A stretch of 64,000 nucleotides of DNA from Alcaligenaceae bacterium SAGV5 (GTDB lineage: Bacteria > Pseudomonadota > Gammaproteobacteria > Burkholderiales > Burkholderiaceae_B). Both the position numbers and the translations under genes were made by a program. Within the stretch, counting starts at the first letter, position 1; every line of letters starts with the position of its first letter. Where the stretch lies: NCBI GenBank assembly GCA_009360345.1, contig SPDP01000001.1:620001-684000 (forward strand). Reading direction: 5' to 3'. Below are positions 8,549 through 18,110 of the stretch, one piece after another. The notes below the pieces were generated by a model that was not told where the DNA came from, ran no database searches, and saw only the letters and a list, made by a program, of their open reading frames with translations.

Positions 8549-9787
8549 TCAGTCCCGGGTGAGCCGGAGGTAGTAGTTCGGCAGCGCGAACAGCGCGCCA
8601 TGCACCCGGGCGTTGTAGTACTCCAGGTCGCGGATTCCGCGTTCCTCCAGGCGCGCGTGGATCGTCTCGCCCGCCGCCGCGTCGGGATCGAGCGCATCCG
8701 AGGCCACCGCCAGGCCCCAGTAGGTGCCGTACAGCGGGATGTGCAGGCCGTAAGGGCGCACGTGGGCGAACTGGGCGCGCAGCATCCGGCAAAGATCGCG
8801 GACCTGTCCGGGCTGGTGGAAGGGCGAACCCATGTGCAGCACCAGCGCTCCGCCCGGCGCCAGCGCGTGCTTGCAGCGGTGGAAGAATTCGGGCGTGTAC
8901 AGCGGGCCCGCCGGGGTGTCCGGATCGGTCAGGTCGAGCAGGATCAGGTCGTAGCGGTCGGACGTGCGCGCGAGGAAATCCACGCCGTCTCCGACCAGCA
9001 CCGTGGCGCGCGGATCGTCCAGCGCGCCACGGTGGATCTTCTCCAGGTACCGGCGCGCCACGTCGATGACCTCGCCGTCCAGGTCGACCAGCGTGGCCCG
9101 TTCGATGCCGCGGTGCTTGAGCAATTCCTCCAGCGCGCCGCCGTCGCCGCCGCCTATGATGAGAGCGGTCCGGGGCGCGGGGTGGGCCGTGGCGGCGGGA
9201 TGTACCAGGGCCTCGTGATAGAAGAATTCCTCGGCCTCGGACGTCATGTAGCGTCCGTCCAGCCGCAGGGTGCGGCCCAGCGGCGCGGACTCCAGCAGTT
9301 CCAATCGTTGATGGGCCGTCTGCCGGTCAAGGATGCGGCGATCGAAACGAAAACCGAAGTACGCCTGGCCGGCAACGTCCTCGAACACCAGTTCGCCCGC
9401 GTCGGCCGGCCCGTCGACGTCGCCACGGGTCAGGTGCTGGCGTTGCATGTCGCTCGGCCGGAAGGCTTCCACGATGGCCTTCATGAGCGCTTCGGCCTTG
9501 CGTGAATTGTCTTCCTGGAAATTGCAGACGTAGACGTCGAGCGTCACGCCGTTGCGTTCGGGCCAGGTATGGACGGCCAGGTGGGATTCGGCCAGCAGCA
9601 GCATGCCCGTCACGCCGCCGGGCTGGCCTTGGAACTCGGGGAAGGTGTGCCACTTCTCGTCGACCAGGGTGAGTCCGGCTTCGAGCGTGTGGCGGCGGCA
9701 AAGCTGCGCCAGCATGTCGGCGTCCGTCATCAGGACGGATTCGCAGGCGCAATGATAAAGATCTGCGGTAAGGTGCAGGCCTTGCAT
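8549..9787 (-). CDS. Fused S-adenosylmethionine decarboxylase - spermidine synthase
   Basis: One 412-residue chain combines both enzymes needed to turn putrescine into spermidine. Residues 1 to about 115 are a SpeD/SpeH-type AdoMet decarboxylase. ESHLAVHTWPE (67-77) contains the self-cleavage site between Glu67 and Ser68, where Ser68 becomes the pyruvoyl group, and LDVYVCNF supplies the conserved Cys. Residues from about 135 are a spermidine synthase with FFYHEALVHPA, the AdoMet loop GGGDGG (212-217), DLDGEVID (235-242) and DLTDP (285-289). Such fusions are known but uncommon. No ornithine or arginine decarboxylase lies nearby. AAGGAG precedes the ATG by about 10 nt. Confidence 0.93.
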   Translation of the reverse strand: MQGLHLTADLYHCACESVLMTDADMLAQLCRRHTLEAGLTLVDEKWHTFPEFQGQPGGVTGMLLLAESHLAVHTWPERNGVTLDVYVCNFQEDNSRKAEALMKAIVEAFRPSDMQRQHLTRGDVDGPADAGELVFEDVAGQAYFGFRFDRRILDRQTAHQRLELLESAPLGRTLRLDGRYMTSEAEEFFYHEALVHPAATAHPAPRTALIIGGGDGGALEELLKHRGIERATLVDLDGEVIDVARRYLEKIHRGALDDPRATVLVGDGVDFLARTSDRYDLILLDLTDPDTPAGPLYTPEFFHRCKHALAPGGALVLHMGSPFHQPGQVRDLCRMLRAQFAHVRPYGLHIPLYGTYWGLAVASDALDPDAAAGETIHARLEERGIRDLEYYNARVHGALFALPNYYLRLTRD

Positions 9788-9797
9788 GGTGTCGATG

Positions 9798-9826
9798 CTC
9801 CTTGGAAAGAAGTCTTGCGACCAAGG
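9798..9826 (-). promoter_or_regulatory. Hairpin overlapping the ribosome-binding site of the speD-speE fusion
   Basis: On the minus strand CCTTGG pairs with CCAAGG across a 15-nt loop, and the second arm contains most of the AAGGAG Shine-Dalgarno of the fusion gene. This could limit ribosome access. Seen in sequence; any regulatory role is inference. Confidence 0.35.
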
Positions 9827-9963
9827 GGATGGGCACTACGAAAGCCCGGAAGGCCAGAGGCTTCCGATTCGAGCGGCGATGGCCGGTTCCGTGTGGAACG
9901 GCTGGGCAAAAATGGCCGAGTCTACCCCAACCTGCCTGGATGCGCGAGGCACGGCGCGGCACG

Positions 9964-9991
9964 AAAAAAAACCCCTCGCCGGGGCGAGGGG
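9964..9991 (-). terminator. Rho-independent terminator of the Bug gene at 10035
   Basis: Read on the minus strand, CCCCTCGCC pairs with GGCGAGGGG (9-bp stem) and is followed at once by a run of eight T (9964-9971). It lies 43 bp past the stop of the Bug gene. Confidence 0.85.
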
Positions 9992-10034
9992 TCGTCGGTG
10001 GCGCCGATGCGGGGCGCAGGCCCCGGAACGCGCG

Positions 10035-11039
10035 TCAGCCGGCGGTGATGTTGTGCGACTTGATCACCTTTTCCCAGGTCGCGGTCTCGTCGGCCTGGAA
10101 CTTGCGGAAGGCGTCCAGACGCAGCGGCGACAGCTCCAGGCCCTGGGCCTTCAGCGTTTCCAGCGTGGCGGGTTCGCCCAGGATCTTGGTCACGTCGCGC
10201 GCCAGTTGGCCGGAAACATTGGCCGGCGTCGAGCTGGGCACGTACAGGCCATACCAGGACACCACGTTCACGCCTTTCACGCCGGCTTCGGCCAGGGTGG
10301 GGATCTCGGGCATGATGGGCGAGCGCTCGGAGCCGGTCAGGGCCAGCGCGCGCAGCTTGCCGGACTTGATCTGGGGCATCAGGGTCGGCAGCGCGCCGAA
10401 GATGACCTGGATCTGGCCGCCCAGCGCATCGTTCAGCGCCTGGGTCGTGCCCTTGTACGGAACGTGCAGCAGGTCGGCGCCGGTGGCGTCCTTGAACAGT
10501 TCGCCGGCCAGGTGCAGGCCGCTGCCCACGCCGGGCGAGCCGTAGGCCATGGTGCCGGGCTTGGACTTGGTCAGCGCGATCAGTTCCTGGATGTTCTTGG
10601 CGGGAACCGACGGGAACACGGCGACCACGTTGGGCGCCTTGGCCATCATCGCGATCGCGGTGAAGTCCTTGTCGACGTTGTAGGGCAGGTTGGCCATCAG
10701 CGTCGGGTTGATGGTCATGTTGCCGGCCGGGACGACCAGCAGCGTGTGGCCGTCGCCGGTGGCGCGCTTGACCGCGTCGATGCCGATGTTGCCGTTGGCG
10801 CCGGGACGGTTGTCCACGACGGCGCTCTGGCCGTATTCATTCTGCAGGCCGGTGCCCAGCAGGCGGGCCAGCACATCCACGGGACCGCCCGGCGGGAACG
10901 GAGCGATGATGCGGAACTGGCCGTGCTTGAGCGAGGCCTTGGCGGCGGCGTCGTCGGCCGCGGGAGCCTGGGCGAAAGAAGCGGTGGCGACCGCCGCGAA
11001 CAGCGCGCCGGCAACCAGGCGAGTGCGAAATTCAAACAT
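10035..11039 (-). CDS. Bug/TctC-family periplasmic substrate-binding protein
   Basis: A 334-residue solute-binding protein with a signal peptide (MFEFRTRLVAGALFAAVATASFAQA) followed by a 15-20 residue extra spacer before the usual FRIIAPFPPGGPVDVLAR start of the fold. DLLHVPYKGTTQALNDALGGQ is the ligand loop. It is set apart from the cupin-hydrolase-IclR-AspDH operon upstream by 362 bp containing two repeat copies and a terminator-like hairpin, so it is probably a separate transcript with its own terminator. No membrane partners are adjacent. Confidence 0.9.
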   Translation of the reverse strand: MFEFRTRLVAGALFAAVATASFAQAPAADDAAAKASLKHGQFRIIAPFPPGGPVDVLARLLGTGLQNEYGQSAVVDNRPGANGNIGIDAVKRATGDGHTLLVVPAGNMTINPTLMANLPYNVDKDFTAIAMMAKAPNVVAVFPSVPAKNIQELIALTKSKPGTMAYGSPGVGSGLHLAGELFKDATGADLLHVPYKGTTQALNDALGGQIQVIFGALPTLMPQIKSGKLRALALTGSERSPIMPEIPTLAEAGVKGVNVVSWYGLYVPSSTPANVSGQLARDVTKILGEPATLETLKAQGLELSPLRLDAFRKFQADETATWEKVIKSHNITAG

Positions 11040-11068
11040 GATTGACTACTACTCCAAGACAATAAGTG

Positions 11069-11151
11069 CCCACCCCCTGCGCCCTGACGGGCGCCCCCTC
11101 AAGGGGGCGGCGCTGGCGGACCGGCAAAGCCGGATCCGCGGCGCCCCGGGG
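11069..11151 (-). repeat. Intergenic palindromic repeat, copy A (inverted partner of copy B)
   Basis: About 83 bp. Its core hairpin GACCGGCAAAGCCGGATC and flanking arms GCGCCCCCTCAAGGGGGC match the family seen at 11323, 14085, 28478, 50079 and 50271. It is in the 54-90 nt zone upstream of the Bug gene start. Together with copy B it fills most of the 362-bp gene-free stretch 11040-11401; the two copies point away from each other. Confidence 0.75.
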
Positions 11152-11163
11152 TAAAACCGGGCT

Positions 11164-11188
11164 GGCGGAAAATGGCGTTTTTCCCGCC
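11164..11188. terminator. Terminator-like hairpin between repeat copies A and B
   Basis: GGCGGAAAA pairs imperfectly (one bulged base) with TTTTTCCCGCC. The rest of 11152-11322 shows no open frame or known motif. Weak candidate for the end of the AspDH transcript. Confidence 0.35.
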
Positions 11189-11322
11189 TTGAATAACCTG
11201 GCTGAACTCAGTTTTACGCCGAGTAATGAGCGTCAGACAGGGCGAGATGGATCTGCTCCTCCGACCCTCTCGCATGCAGGCCTCGACAAGAAGAACACGG
11301 TTCTCCGTCTGCCTATTTGTTA

Positions 11323-11401
11323 CCCCAGGATGCGGTGGATCCGGCTTTGCCGGTCCACCCGCATCGCCCCCTGGGGGGCGCGCGCAAGCGCGTAGGGGGG
11401 G
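11323..11401 (+). repeat. Intergenic palindromic repeat, copy B
   Basis: CCCCAGGATGCGGTGGATCC opens the copy, then the GGCTTTGCC hairpin, GCCCCCTGGGGGGC and finally GCGCGCAAGCGCGTA plus a G-run. The G-run touches the stop codon of the aspartate dehydrogenase gene (11402-11404). Confidence 0.8.
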
Positions 11402-12208
11402 TTATATGGCTACAGCATGTGCCTGATTGCCGATGGCGCGCACGACGCTATAGACAGTCAGGGCGGAAGTCTTGGGGTTGGCCGCGAGCGGCTTGCCCCG
11501 CATGGTGATCTCGAAGCTGCCGAAGGCGCCGCTGGCTTGCACGTGGTGCACGTTTTCCTTGCTGGTGGGGTCGGCGATCAAGCGCACCTGCGTGCGGTCC
11601 AGGCCGAGGCCGGCCAGCGACAGCGTGGCGGCGACGTTGGCGTTCTTCGGGAACAGCCGCGCGGCTTCGCCGGCGGGGCCTTCGAAGATCACCGTGGGTT
11701 CGGTCAGCGCCTCGAGCTTGAACTGGCCGTCGGCCGGCGTGTCCTTCCAGGCCAGGGCCGGCTTGCGGCCGGTGTAGACCACCGAGTCCAGGCCGCCGAT
11801 CTTGGCCGCGGCCAGCGCGTCGATGCCGCCGATGGCGCCGGACAGGAGCTGCACCTGGGTCTTGCCGCGCCTGGCCGCTTCTTCCAGTTGCCGCGCCAGT
11901 TCGACGTCGGACAGCGCGCCGATGGAGACCACCACGCAGGGGATGCCTTGTTCGAGCGCGGGCAGCACGTGGGCGCGCAGCGCGCCGTGGCCGGCGCATT
12001 CGACCAGCAGGTCGGGGCGCTGGGCGACCTCGGCCAGTCCGGTCACGACCTGGGCCTGGGGAGCGATCGCGCCGACCTGCTCGCGGGCCTGGTCCAGCGT
12101 GTCGGGGGCGACGATGACACTGTCGATCGACACGTCGGGATCGTTCTTCAGCAGCGACAGGACGGAGAGGCCGATGGCCCCCGACCCTATCATCGTGATT
12201 CGTAGCAT
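11402..12208 (-). CDS. L-aspartate dehydrogenase family protein
   Basis: A 268-residue NAD(P)-dependent enzyme of the aspartate dehydrogenase family, which interconverts aspartate and iminoaspartate/oxaloacetate. The Rossmann motif is GSGAIG (8-13). VVVSIGALSD, LLSGAIGGIDALAAAKIGG and FPKNANVAATLSLAGLGLDRT are family landmarks. It is the last gene of cupin - hydrolase - IclR - AspDH, 28 bp after the IclR gene. It need not serve NAD synthesis here: in a catabolic operon it may reduce or deaminate an imine intermediate. That role is inference. Confidence 0.85.
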   Translation of the reverse strand: MLRITMIGSGAIGLSVLSLLKNDPDVSIDSVIVAPDTLDQAREQVGAIAPQAQVVTGLAEVAQRPDLLVECAGHGALRAHVLPALEQGIPCVVVSIGALSDVELARQLEEAARRGKTQVQLLSGAIGGIDALAAAKIGGLDSVVYTGRKPALAWKDTPADGQFKLEALTEPTVIFEGPAGEAARLFPKNANVAATLSLAGLGLDRTQVRLIADPTSKENVHHVQASGAFGSFEITMRGKPLAANPKTSALTVYSVVRAIGNQAHAVAI

Positions 12209-12236
12209 GTTGGCTCCTGGGCGATGCGTTGCCCGG

Positions 12237-13037
12237 TCAATGGGACGGTGAATAGTTGAGCAGGCGCGACAGCTCGTCGGCGGTGCCGCGCACGCGGCCG
12301 ATCAGTTCGGACACCCGCGATTGCTCGACGCGCGACGACGGCAGGGCGGCGCCCAGCGCCGCGACCACGCGGCCGGTATGGTCGCGCACCGGCGTGGCGA
12401 TGCTGGTGATGCTGGGTTCGTAGAAACCGGCGCCCATGGCATAGCCGTTGGTCCGGTCCTGTTCCAGCAGTCCGTGCAGCGCCGTGAGCGTGGGCGGCGT
12501 GCTGGGTGAATAGACTTCCAGTTCTTCGTCGGGGTAGAGCTCGCCCATCTCCTGGCGGTCCAGGTCGGTCAGCATCACGCGGCCAAGCACGGTGGCGTGC
12601 GCGGGCAGGCGCGTGCCCAGGTTGACCGCGCTGGGGAACAGCGTGGGCGCCGAGACCTTCGCGACGTAGACGATGGAACGGCCGTCGCGCACCACCAGGT
12701 TGCAGGAATAGCCGATCTCGTCGCGCAGGCGTTGCAGCAGCGGTGATCCGAGTTCGGTCAGCTCCAGCGAAGCCAGGTACTCGAAGCCCAGGCTCAGCAC
12801 GGCCATGCCCAGGCGGTAGCTGCGTCCGCCCTCGGTGCGTTCGATGAAGCCCAGTGCCTCGAGCGTGGTCAGCAGCCTGAACACCGTGGAACGAGGCAAT
12901 CCCATCTTGCGCGCGAACTCGGGCGCGGACAGCGTGCGGTGCTGGCGGCTGAAGTGGCTGAGCAGCCGCAGGCCGCGTTCCAGGCCCGGGACGATGTAGC
13001 GCTCGGGGATCTCTTCGCTGATGGTGGCGTCGTCCAT
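12237..13037 (-). CDS. IclR-family regulator, paralogue 1 of 3
   Basis: A 266-residue IclR regulator: N-terminal winged helix (SAPEFARKMGLPRSTVFRLLTTLEALGFIE) and C-terminal GAF-like effector domain. It shares long stretches with the IclR proteins at 33475 and 41803 (RLGFEYLASLELT.LG.PLL, VRDG..IVYVAK, VGTRLPAHATVLGRV or close variants), so the three are close paralogues. The start ATG at 13035-13037 lies 2 bp past the hydrolase stop; the longer frame is read-through. It lies inside the cupin operon, whose promoter at 14863-14945 shares its layout with the promoters of the other two IclR operons. Confidence 0.92.
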   Translation of the reverse strand: MDDATISEEIPERYIVPGLERGLRLLSHFSRQHRTLSAPEFARKMGLPRSTVFRLLTTLEALGFIERTEGGRSYRLGMAVLSLGFEYLASLELTELGSPLLQRLRDEIGYSCNLVVRDGRSIVYVAKVSAPTLFPSAVNLGTRLPAHATVLGRVMLTDLDRQEMGELYPDEELEVYSPSTPPTLTALHGLLEQDRTNGYAMGAGFYEPSITSIATPVRDHTGRVVAALGAALPSSRVEQSRVSELIGRVRGTADELSRLLNYSPSH

Positions 13038-13039
13038 GG

Positions 13040-13933
13040 TCAGCGGGGCGTGGCGCCGGCGGTGGCCGCGGCGTGCGCGCCTGCCAGGATGGCCGCGACC
13101 GCTTCCGGCCGCTCGATGTGGCAGGCGTGGCCGGCCACGGCGATGGACCCGTAGGGCGCGCCGAACATCTCGGCGATGGCGCGGCAGTTGGCCGGCACGG
13201 TCACGGTGTCCTGGTCGCCGGAATGGACTTCGACCGGCATCGGGGCCGGCGCGTAGCCGGCCATGTCGGCATTGCACAGCATCTCGATCGCCTGGCGGTA
13301 GCCGGCGGCATCGAGGCGTTCCATGTTCCACCGCACCCAGGCCAGGGCCTCGGCGCTGGGTTCGGACGACAGCATCTTGGCCGGGCGCGTGCGCGCCATG
13401 CCGGCGATGCCCACCTGTTCCAGCGTGCGCAGCCGCTCGGCGCGCACCGCTTCCTGGCGCTCGGCCAGCGCGGGATTGCCGTAGCCGCGCGTGGGACTCA
13501 GCAATACCAGGCGCGCGATCCGCTGCTTGCCCAGGCCGTGCGCATAGGCCGTGGCCATCAGCGTGCCGAGCGAATGGCCGGCCAGCACGCAGCGTTCGAT
13601 GCCCAGCGCATCGAGCATCTGGTGCAGCCGGGCCGCGTAGTCTTCGGCACCGGGCGAGGCCGGCGCCAGCCGCGCCGAATTGCCATAGCCCGGAGCGTCC
13701 CAGGCGATCACGCGCGCACGCGCGGCAAGCTTCACGGCCGCATGCAACCACGAGCCCGCGCCCGAGCCAATGCCATGCAACAGCACGATGGCCGTGCCGT
13801 CCGCGCCCGGCGTGCCCGCCTCGCGATAACACTGCACGCCCCCGGCCGTCTGCACCGACTTCTCGGCAAAACGGCTATTGAGCAACTCCAGCGTTTCCGG
13901 CGACGGTTCCGGCGCCAACGTATCGGTCTGCAT
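13040..13933 (-). CDS. Alpha/beta-hydrolase
   Basis: A 297-residue alpha/beta-fold hydrolase. Oxyanion HG at 53-54 (LLHGIGSGAGSW), nucleophile elbow GHSLG (Ser121), catalytic His in VAGHACHIERPEAV near the C-terminus. It lacks the GNSxGG elbow of meta-cleavage-product hydrolases and does not closely match NicD as I recall it, so the substrate stays open: an ester, lactone or enol-lactone is possible. The start at 13933 is preferred over 14044 because the upstream 37 residues are low-complexity and cross into the repeat-rich gap. Co-transcribed with the cupin and IclR genes. Confidence 0.85.
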   Translation of the reverse strand: MQTDTLAPEPSPETLELLNSRFAEKSVQTAGGVQCYREAGTPGADGTAIVLLHGIGSGAGSWLHAAVKLAARARVIAWDAPGYGNSARLAPASPGAEDYAARLHQMLDALGIERCVLAGHSLGTLMATAYAHGLGKQRIARLVLLSPTRGYGNPALAERQEAVRAERLRTLEQVGIAGMARTRPAKMLSSEPSAEALAWVRWNMERLDAAGYRQAIEMLCNADMAGYAPAPMPVEVHSGDQDTVTVPANCRAIAEMFGAPYGSIAVAGHACHIERPEAVAAILAGAHAAATAGATPR

Positions 13934-14084
13934 CGTCCTGTAGTCCTCTTGCGCCCGCGAACCCTTCGTCCACGAACGCGAAAGCGCGGCATTGTATCCG
14001 TGTGTCAACCGCCCCGTTACATGGGGAGGCTCATCCGGCTGCAAAGAGCGGCAAGTATGCCGCCCTTCACCTGCCTGTTGTTAT

Positions 14085-14228
14085 CCCAGGGCACAGCGGA
14101 TCCGGCTTTGCCGGTCCGCCGGTGCCGCCCCCTTGAGGGGGGAGCGGCCGAAGGCCGCTTGGGGGTGGGCTTCCCTTCCGGTCCGCCAGTGCCGCCCCTG
14201 GGGGCGCGCGTAAGCGCGTAGGGGGGGC
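14085..14228 (+). repeat. Intergenic palindromic repeat, copy C (two tandem units)
   Basis: A first unit (14085-14170) carries the GGCTTTGCC hairpin and an alternative tail with the palindrome GCGGCCGAAGGCCGC. A second, shorter unit (14176-14228) ends in GCGCGTAAGCGCGTA and a G-run. The G-run ends 4 bp from the cupin stop codon. The preceding CTGCCTGTTGTTATCCCAGG resembles the bases before copy B. The gene-free stretch 13934-14232 otherwise holds nothing recognised. Confidence 0.8.
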
Positions 14229-14232
14229 CCTA

Positions 14233-14769
14233 TTACCGCTTGATCTTCGCCAGCGGGTGCTCGGCCGGGTAGGTCGGCGTGATGGGCTTCTTGGCGCCCA
14301 GCATCACACACATCAGCGCGTCTTCGTCGCCGACGTTGATTTCCTCGCGGTACACGCCCGGGGGAACCGAGACCAGGTCGCGGTCGGTCAGGATGGTTTC
14401 GAAGCGTTCGCCGTCCTTCTCCAGGACCAGCTTGAGCTTGCCGCGGATGACGAAGAAGATTTCTTCGACGTCGGTGTGCAGGTGCGGGGGGCCTTCGTGG
14501 CCGGCCGGGATCACCATGGTCGAGAACGTGAAGTGCTCGGACGGCACGGTGTTCACGTCGGCGGCGACGCCGGTGCCGCCCGTGCCGACGTAGCGCATTT
14601 GCGCACGACGGTACTTGGGATCGAAGTCTGCCTGGAACTTCAGGGCGTCCCAGTCGTACTTGCGGGTCGAGAACCGGGCGACGCGCGAGTTCATCCAGGT
14701 TTCGAAGTCGGCGCCTTCAGGGCGGTCCCAGCTGCGGGCGACTTGCTGTTGTTCGGACATATCCGTCAT
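14233..14769 (-). CDS. Cupin-domain protein, first gene of an IclR-regulated operon
   Basis: A 178-residue single-cupin protein. Cupin motif 1, GPPHLHTDVEEIFFVIRG, supplies His96, His98 and Glu102/103. In motif 2 (SVPPGVYREEIN) the usual His is replaced by Arg141, so a canonical four-ligand metal site is incomplete. Function unknown; cupins in such operons include ring-cleavage dioxygenases, isomerases and sensors. The start at 14769 follows AGGAG by 6 nt; an in-frame ATG at 14856 has no such site. It is the first gene after the conserved promoter at 14863-14945 and precedes the hydrolase across the repeat-bearing 299-bp gap. Confidence 0.8.
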   Translation of the reverse strand: MTDMSEQQQVARSWDRPEGADFETWMNSRVARFSTRKYDWDALKFQADFDPKYRRAQMRYVGTGGTGVAADVNTVPSEHFTFSTMVIPAGHEGPPHLHTDVEEIFFVIRGKLKLVLEKDGERFETILTDRDLVSVPPGVYREEINVGDEDALMCVMLGAKKPITPTYPAEHPLAKIKR

Positions 14770-14862
14770 GGTGTACTCCTGCATGGGCGGCGAGGCGCCG
14801 CGAGAGCGGGTGAAAGCGGGCCCGGAAGGCGCCCGCCGCGGTGTGTTCGCTGTCACTGCCAG

Positions 14863-14945
14863 GCGTTTTATATTTAAAACGCGGATTTAATAGTGAAACA
14901 AGGCTAAATATACGCCCTATTGGTGAAATCGTCACTAGGGTAAAC
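14863..14945 (-). promoter_or_regulatory. Conserved IclR-regulon promoter, site 1 (cupin operon)
   Basis: Three elements on the minus strand: the box GTTTACCCTAGT (14945-14934), the -10 TATATT (14912-14907) and a perfect 8-bp-arm inverted repeat GCGTTTTA-N4-TAAAACGC (14882-14863). The same elements at nearly the same spacing occur at 34365-34448 and 46328-46413. The box lies near -41 of the implied start of transcription, where an activator would bind, and the palindrome near +28. It fills most of the 378-bp gene-free stretch 14770-15147. Confidence 0.7.
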
Positions 14946-15121
14946 ACTAGGCCGCCATTACCGGGTACAATGGCGACTTGCGCCTGGCTCCAATCCGGGC
15001 GTGCATCCGGCCAGGCGCCGCGCGCCACGTTTCCCCGGGCCTCAACCCCGGACAGCCGTTTCCGGCCGGCCTATCCCCCGTTAAATACATACGTCAGCCT
15101 CGATTGGAGTCACTCAGCTTG

Positions 15122-15142
15122 AGCGACGGGCCGTCGCTGGAG
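15122..15142 (+). promoter_or_regulatory. Hairpin and Shine-Dalgarno deciding the TTG start of the DEAD-box helicase
   Basis: AGCGACGG pairs with CCGTCGCT (15122-15138) directly before GGAG (15139-15142), which lies 5 nt from the TTG at 15148. The hairpin abuts the ribosome-binding site. A regulatory role is inference. Confidence 0.5.
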
Positions 15143-15147
15143 TTGTC

Positions 15148-16632
<1,485 letters not shown>

Positions 16633-16766
16633 GCCCTGCGCGGTGCCGGATCGCCTGCGCGGTCCGGCACCGCGTACCCCGCTGTCTTCATCCCCGCTTT
16701 CGACCCGCCCGCGTCCCGCGCCCGATACTTTGCGCGTTGACGCGGAATAGCTACGCTCGTAAACTA

Positions 16767-16795
16767 TTTGCGAAACTTAGTTTCGCAATGCGAAC
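16767..16795 (+). promoter_or_regulatory. Operator O1, shared with the nic operon (IclR site)
   Basis: A perfect dyad TTGCGAAAC-TTA-GTTTCGCAA (16768-16788) overlaps a second palindrome TTCGCAATGCGAA (16782-16794). The 29 bp match the minus strand of 23770-23798 at 27 positions. It lies 49 bp before the FAD monooxygenase start, in the same orientation relative to the gene. Confidence 0.75.
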
Positions 16796-16844
16796 TTAGT
16801 ATGTCCGGCCACCCCCTGATGTCCTATAGCGAGAAACAGCACGC

Positions 16845-18110
16845 ATGAAAGCGCCACACGACCAACCGCGCATCCTCATTGCCGGCGCGGGCATAGGAGG
16901 GCTGACGACGGCCCTGGCTCTCAAGAAACTGGGCTTTCGCCACATCGAGGTGCTTGAGCAGACGGCGGTCCTGAAGGAGGTCGGCGCCGGCATCCAGCTC
17001 GGGCCCAACGCCGTCAAGGTCCTGCACGAGCTGGGCATCGCCCCTGAACTGGAAGCCGTGGCGGTGGCGCCGCTGGCCACCCGGTCGCGCGACTGGGCCA
17101 GCGGCCGCACCATCCGTAACTTCCCGCTGGGGCCGGAGTGCGCGCAGCGATACGGGGCGCCTTACTATCATGTGCACCGCGCCGATCTGCACAATGCCCT
17201 GATCGACGCGTATGGGCGCGAGAACGTGCGGCTGGCGCAGCGCGTCAAGACATATGCGCAGGACGCCGAGGGCGTGCGCGTGGTCCTGGAGTCGGGCGAG
17301 ACCGTGGAAGGCGATGTGCTGGTCGGGGCCGATGGCGTGCATTCGGTCGTCCGCGGCCAGTTGCTGGCGGGGCAGGATCCGCGCTTCACCGGACTGCTCG
17401 CGTGGCGGGGCATGGCGGATGCGGACCGCGCGCGCCACCTGGGCATCGAGAAGAACGTCAATGCCTGGTGGGGGCCGCACCGGCACTTCGTGAACTATTA
17501 CGTCTCGGCCGGCCGGCGCATCAATTGGATAGGCATCGTGCCGGCGGGGGAATGGCGGCTCGAATCCTGGTCGGCGCGTGGCGACAAGGCCGAGGTGCTC
17601 AAGGAGTTCGACGGCTGGCACCCCATCGTGCGCGGCCTGATCGAGGCCACCGACGACGTGTTCAAGTGGGCGCTGTACGACCGCGACCCCTGGCCCGTCT
17701 GGACCCGCGGCCGCGTGACGCTGCTGGGCGATGCGGCCCATCCGATGGTGCCTTTCCTGTCGCAGGGCGGTTCGCAAAGCATCGAGGACGGCTATGTGCT
17801 GGCGTTGTGCCTGGAAGGACTGCCGCATGATCCGGCGGCCGCGCTCAAGGCCTACCAGGAGCTGCGCACCTCGCGGACGGCGCGCGTGCAATTGGGCTCG
17901 CGCGAGGCGGGACAGATGTTCCACCAGACCGATCCGTTGAAGAAGTTGATGCGCAACCTGAAGTTCCGCTGGGCCGCGCTGACCAACAGCCAGGAGAAAT
18001 GGCGCCGGGTCGACTGGCTGTACACCTATGACTGCCGGGAGGCCGTGGCCGAAAAGCTGGGCGCGGTACGCGCTACCGCGCCAGCTCCCACCGCCGATAG
18101 CACCGCCTGA
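16845..18110 (+). CDS. FAD-dependent aromatic monooxygenase, probable 6-hydroxynicotinate-type hydroxylase
   Basis: A 421-residue group A flavoprotein monooxygenase. Dinucleotide motif GAGIGG (14-19), RADLH after the first domain, GADGVHS (DG motif) and GDAAHPMVPFLSQGG (second FAD contact). By overall sequence it could be a salicylate, 3-hydroxybenzoate or 6-hydroxynicotinate hydroxylase. The operator it shares with the nicE-nicF-nicX operon argues for an enzyme that yields 2,5-dihydroxypyridine, as NicC does from 6-hydroxynicotinate; the substrate remains inference. No nicotinate dehydrogenase is in the window. Its 3' end overlaps the convergent NTPase gene by 38 bp. Confidence 0.82.
   Translation: MKAPHDQPRILIAGAGIGGLTTALALKKLGFRHIEVLEQTAVLKEVGAGIQLGPNAVKVLHELGIAPELEAVAVAPLATRSRDWASGRTIRNFPLGPECAQRYGAPYYHVHRADLHNALIDAYGRENVRLAQRVKTYAQDAEGVRVVLESGETVEGDVLVGADGVHSVVRGQLLAGQDPRFTGLLAWRGMADADRARHLGIEKNVNAWWGPHRHFVNYYVSAGRRINWIGIVPAGEWRLESWSARGDKAEVLKEFDGWHPIVRGLIEATDDVFKWALYDRDPWPVWTRGRVTLLGDAAHPMVPFLSQGGSQSIEDGYVLALCLEGLPHDPAAALKAYQELRTSRTARVQLGSREAGQMFHQTDPLKKLMRNLKFRWAALTNSQEKWRRVDWLYTYDCREAVAEKLGAVRATAPAPTADSTA

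Noticed and set aside
11040..11401. Possible CRISPR or small mobile element because of repeated palindromes
   Set aside because: There are no regularly spaced identical short repeats and no spacers, transposase or target-site duplication; the copies belong to the dispersed repeat family.
13040..13933. Alpha/beta-hydrolase as the missing NicD
   Set aside because: It does not resemble NicD as I recall it beyond the common fold, and it lies in a different operon with a different promoter and IclR paralogue.
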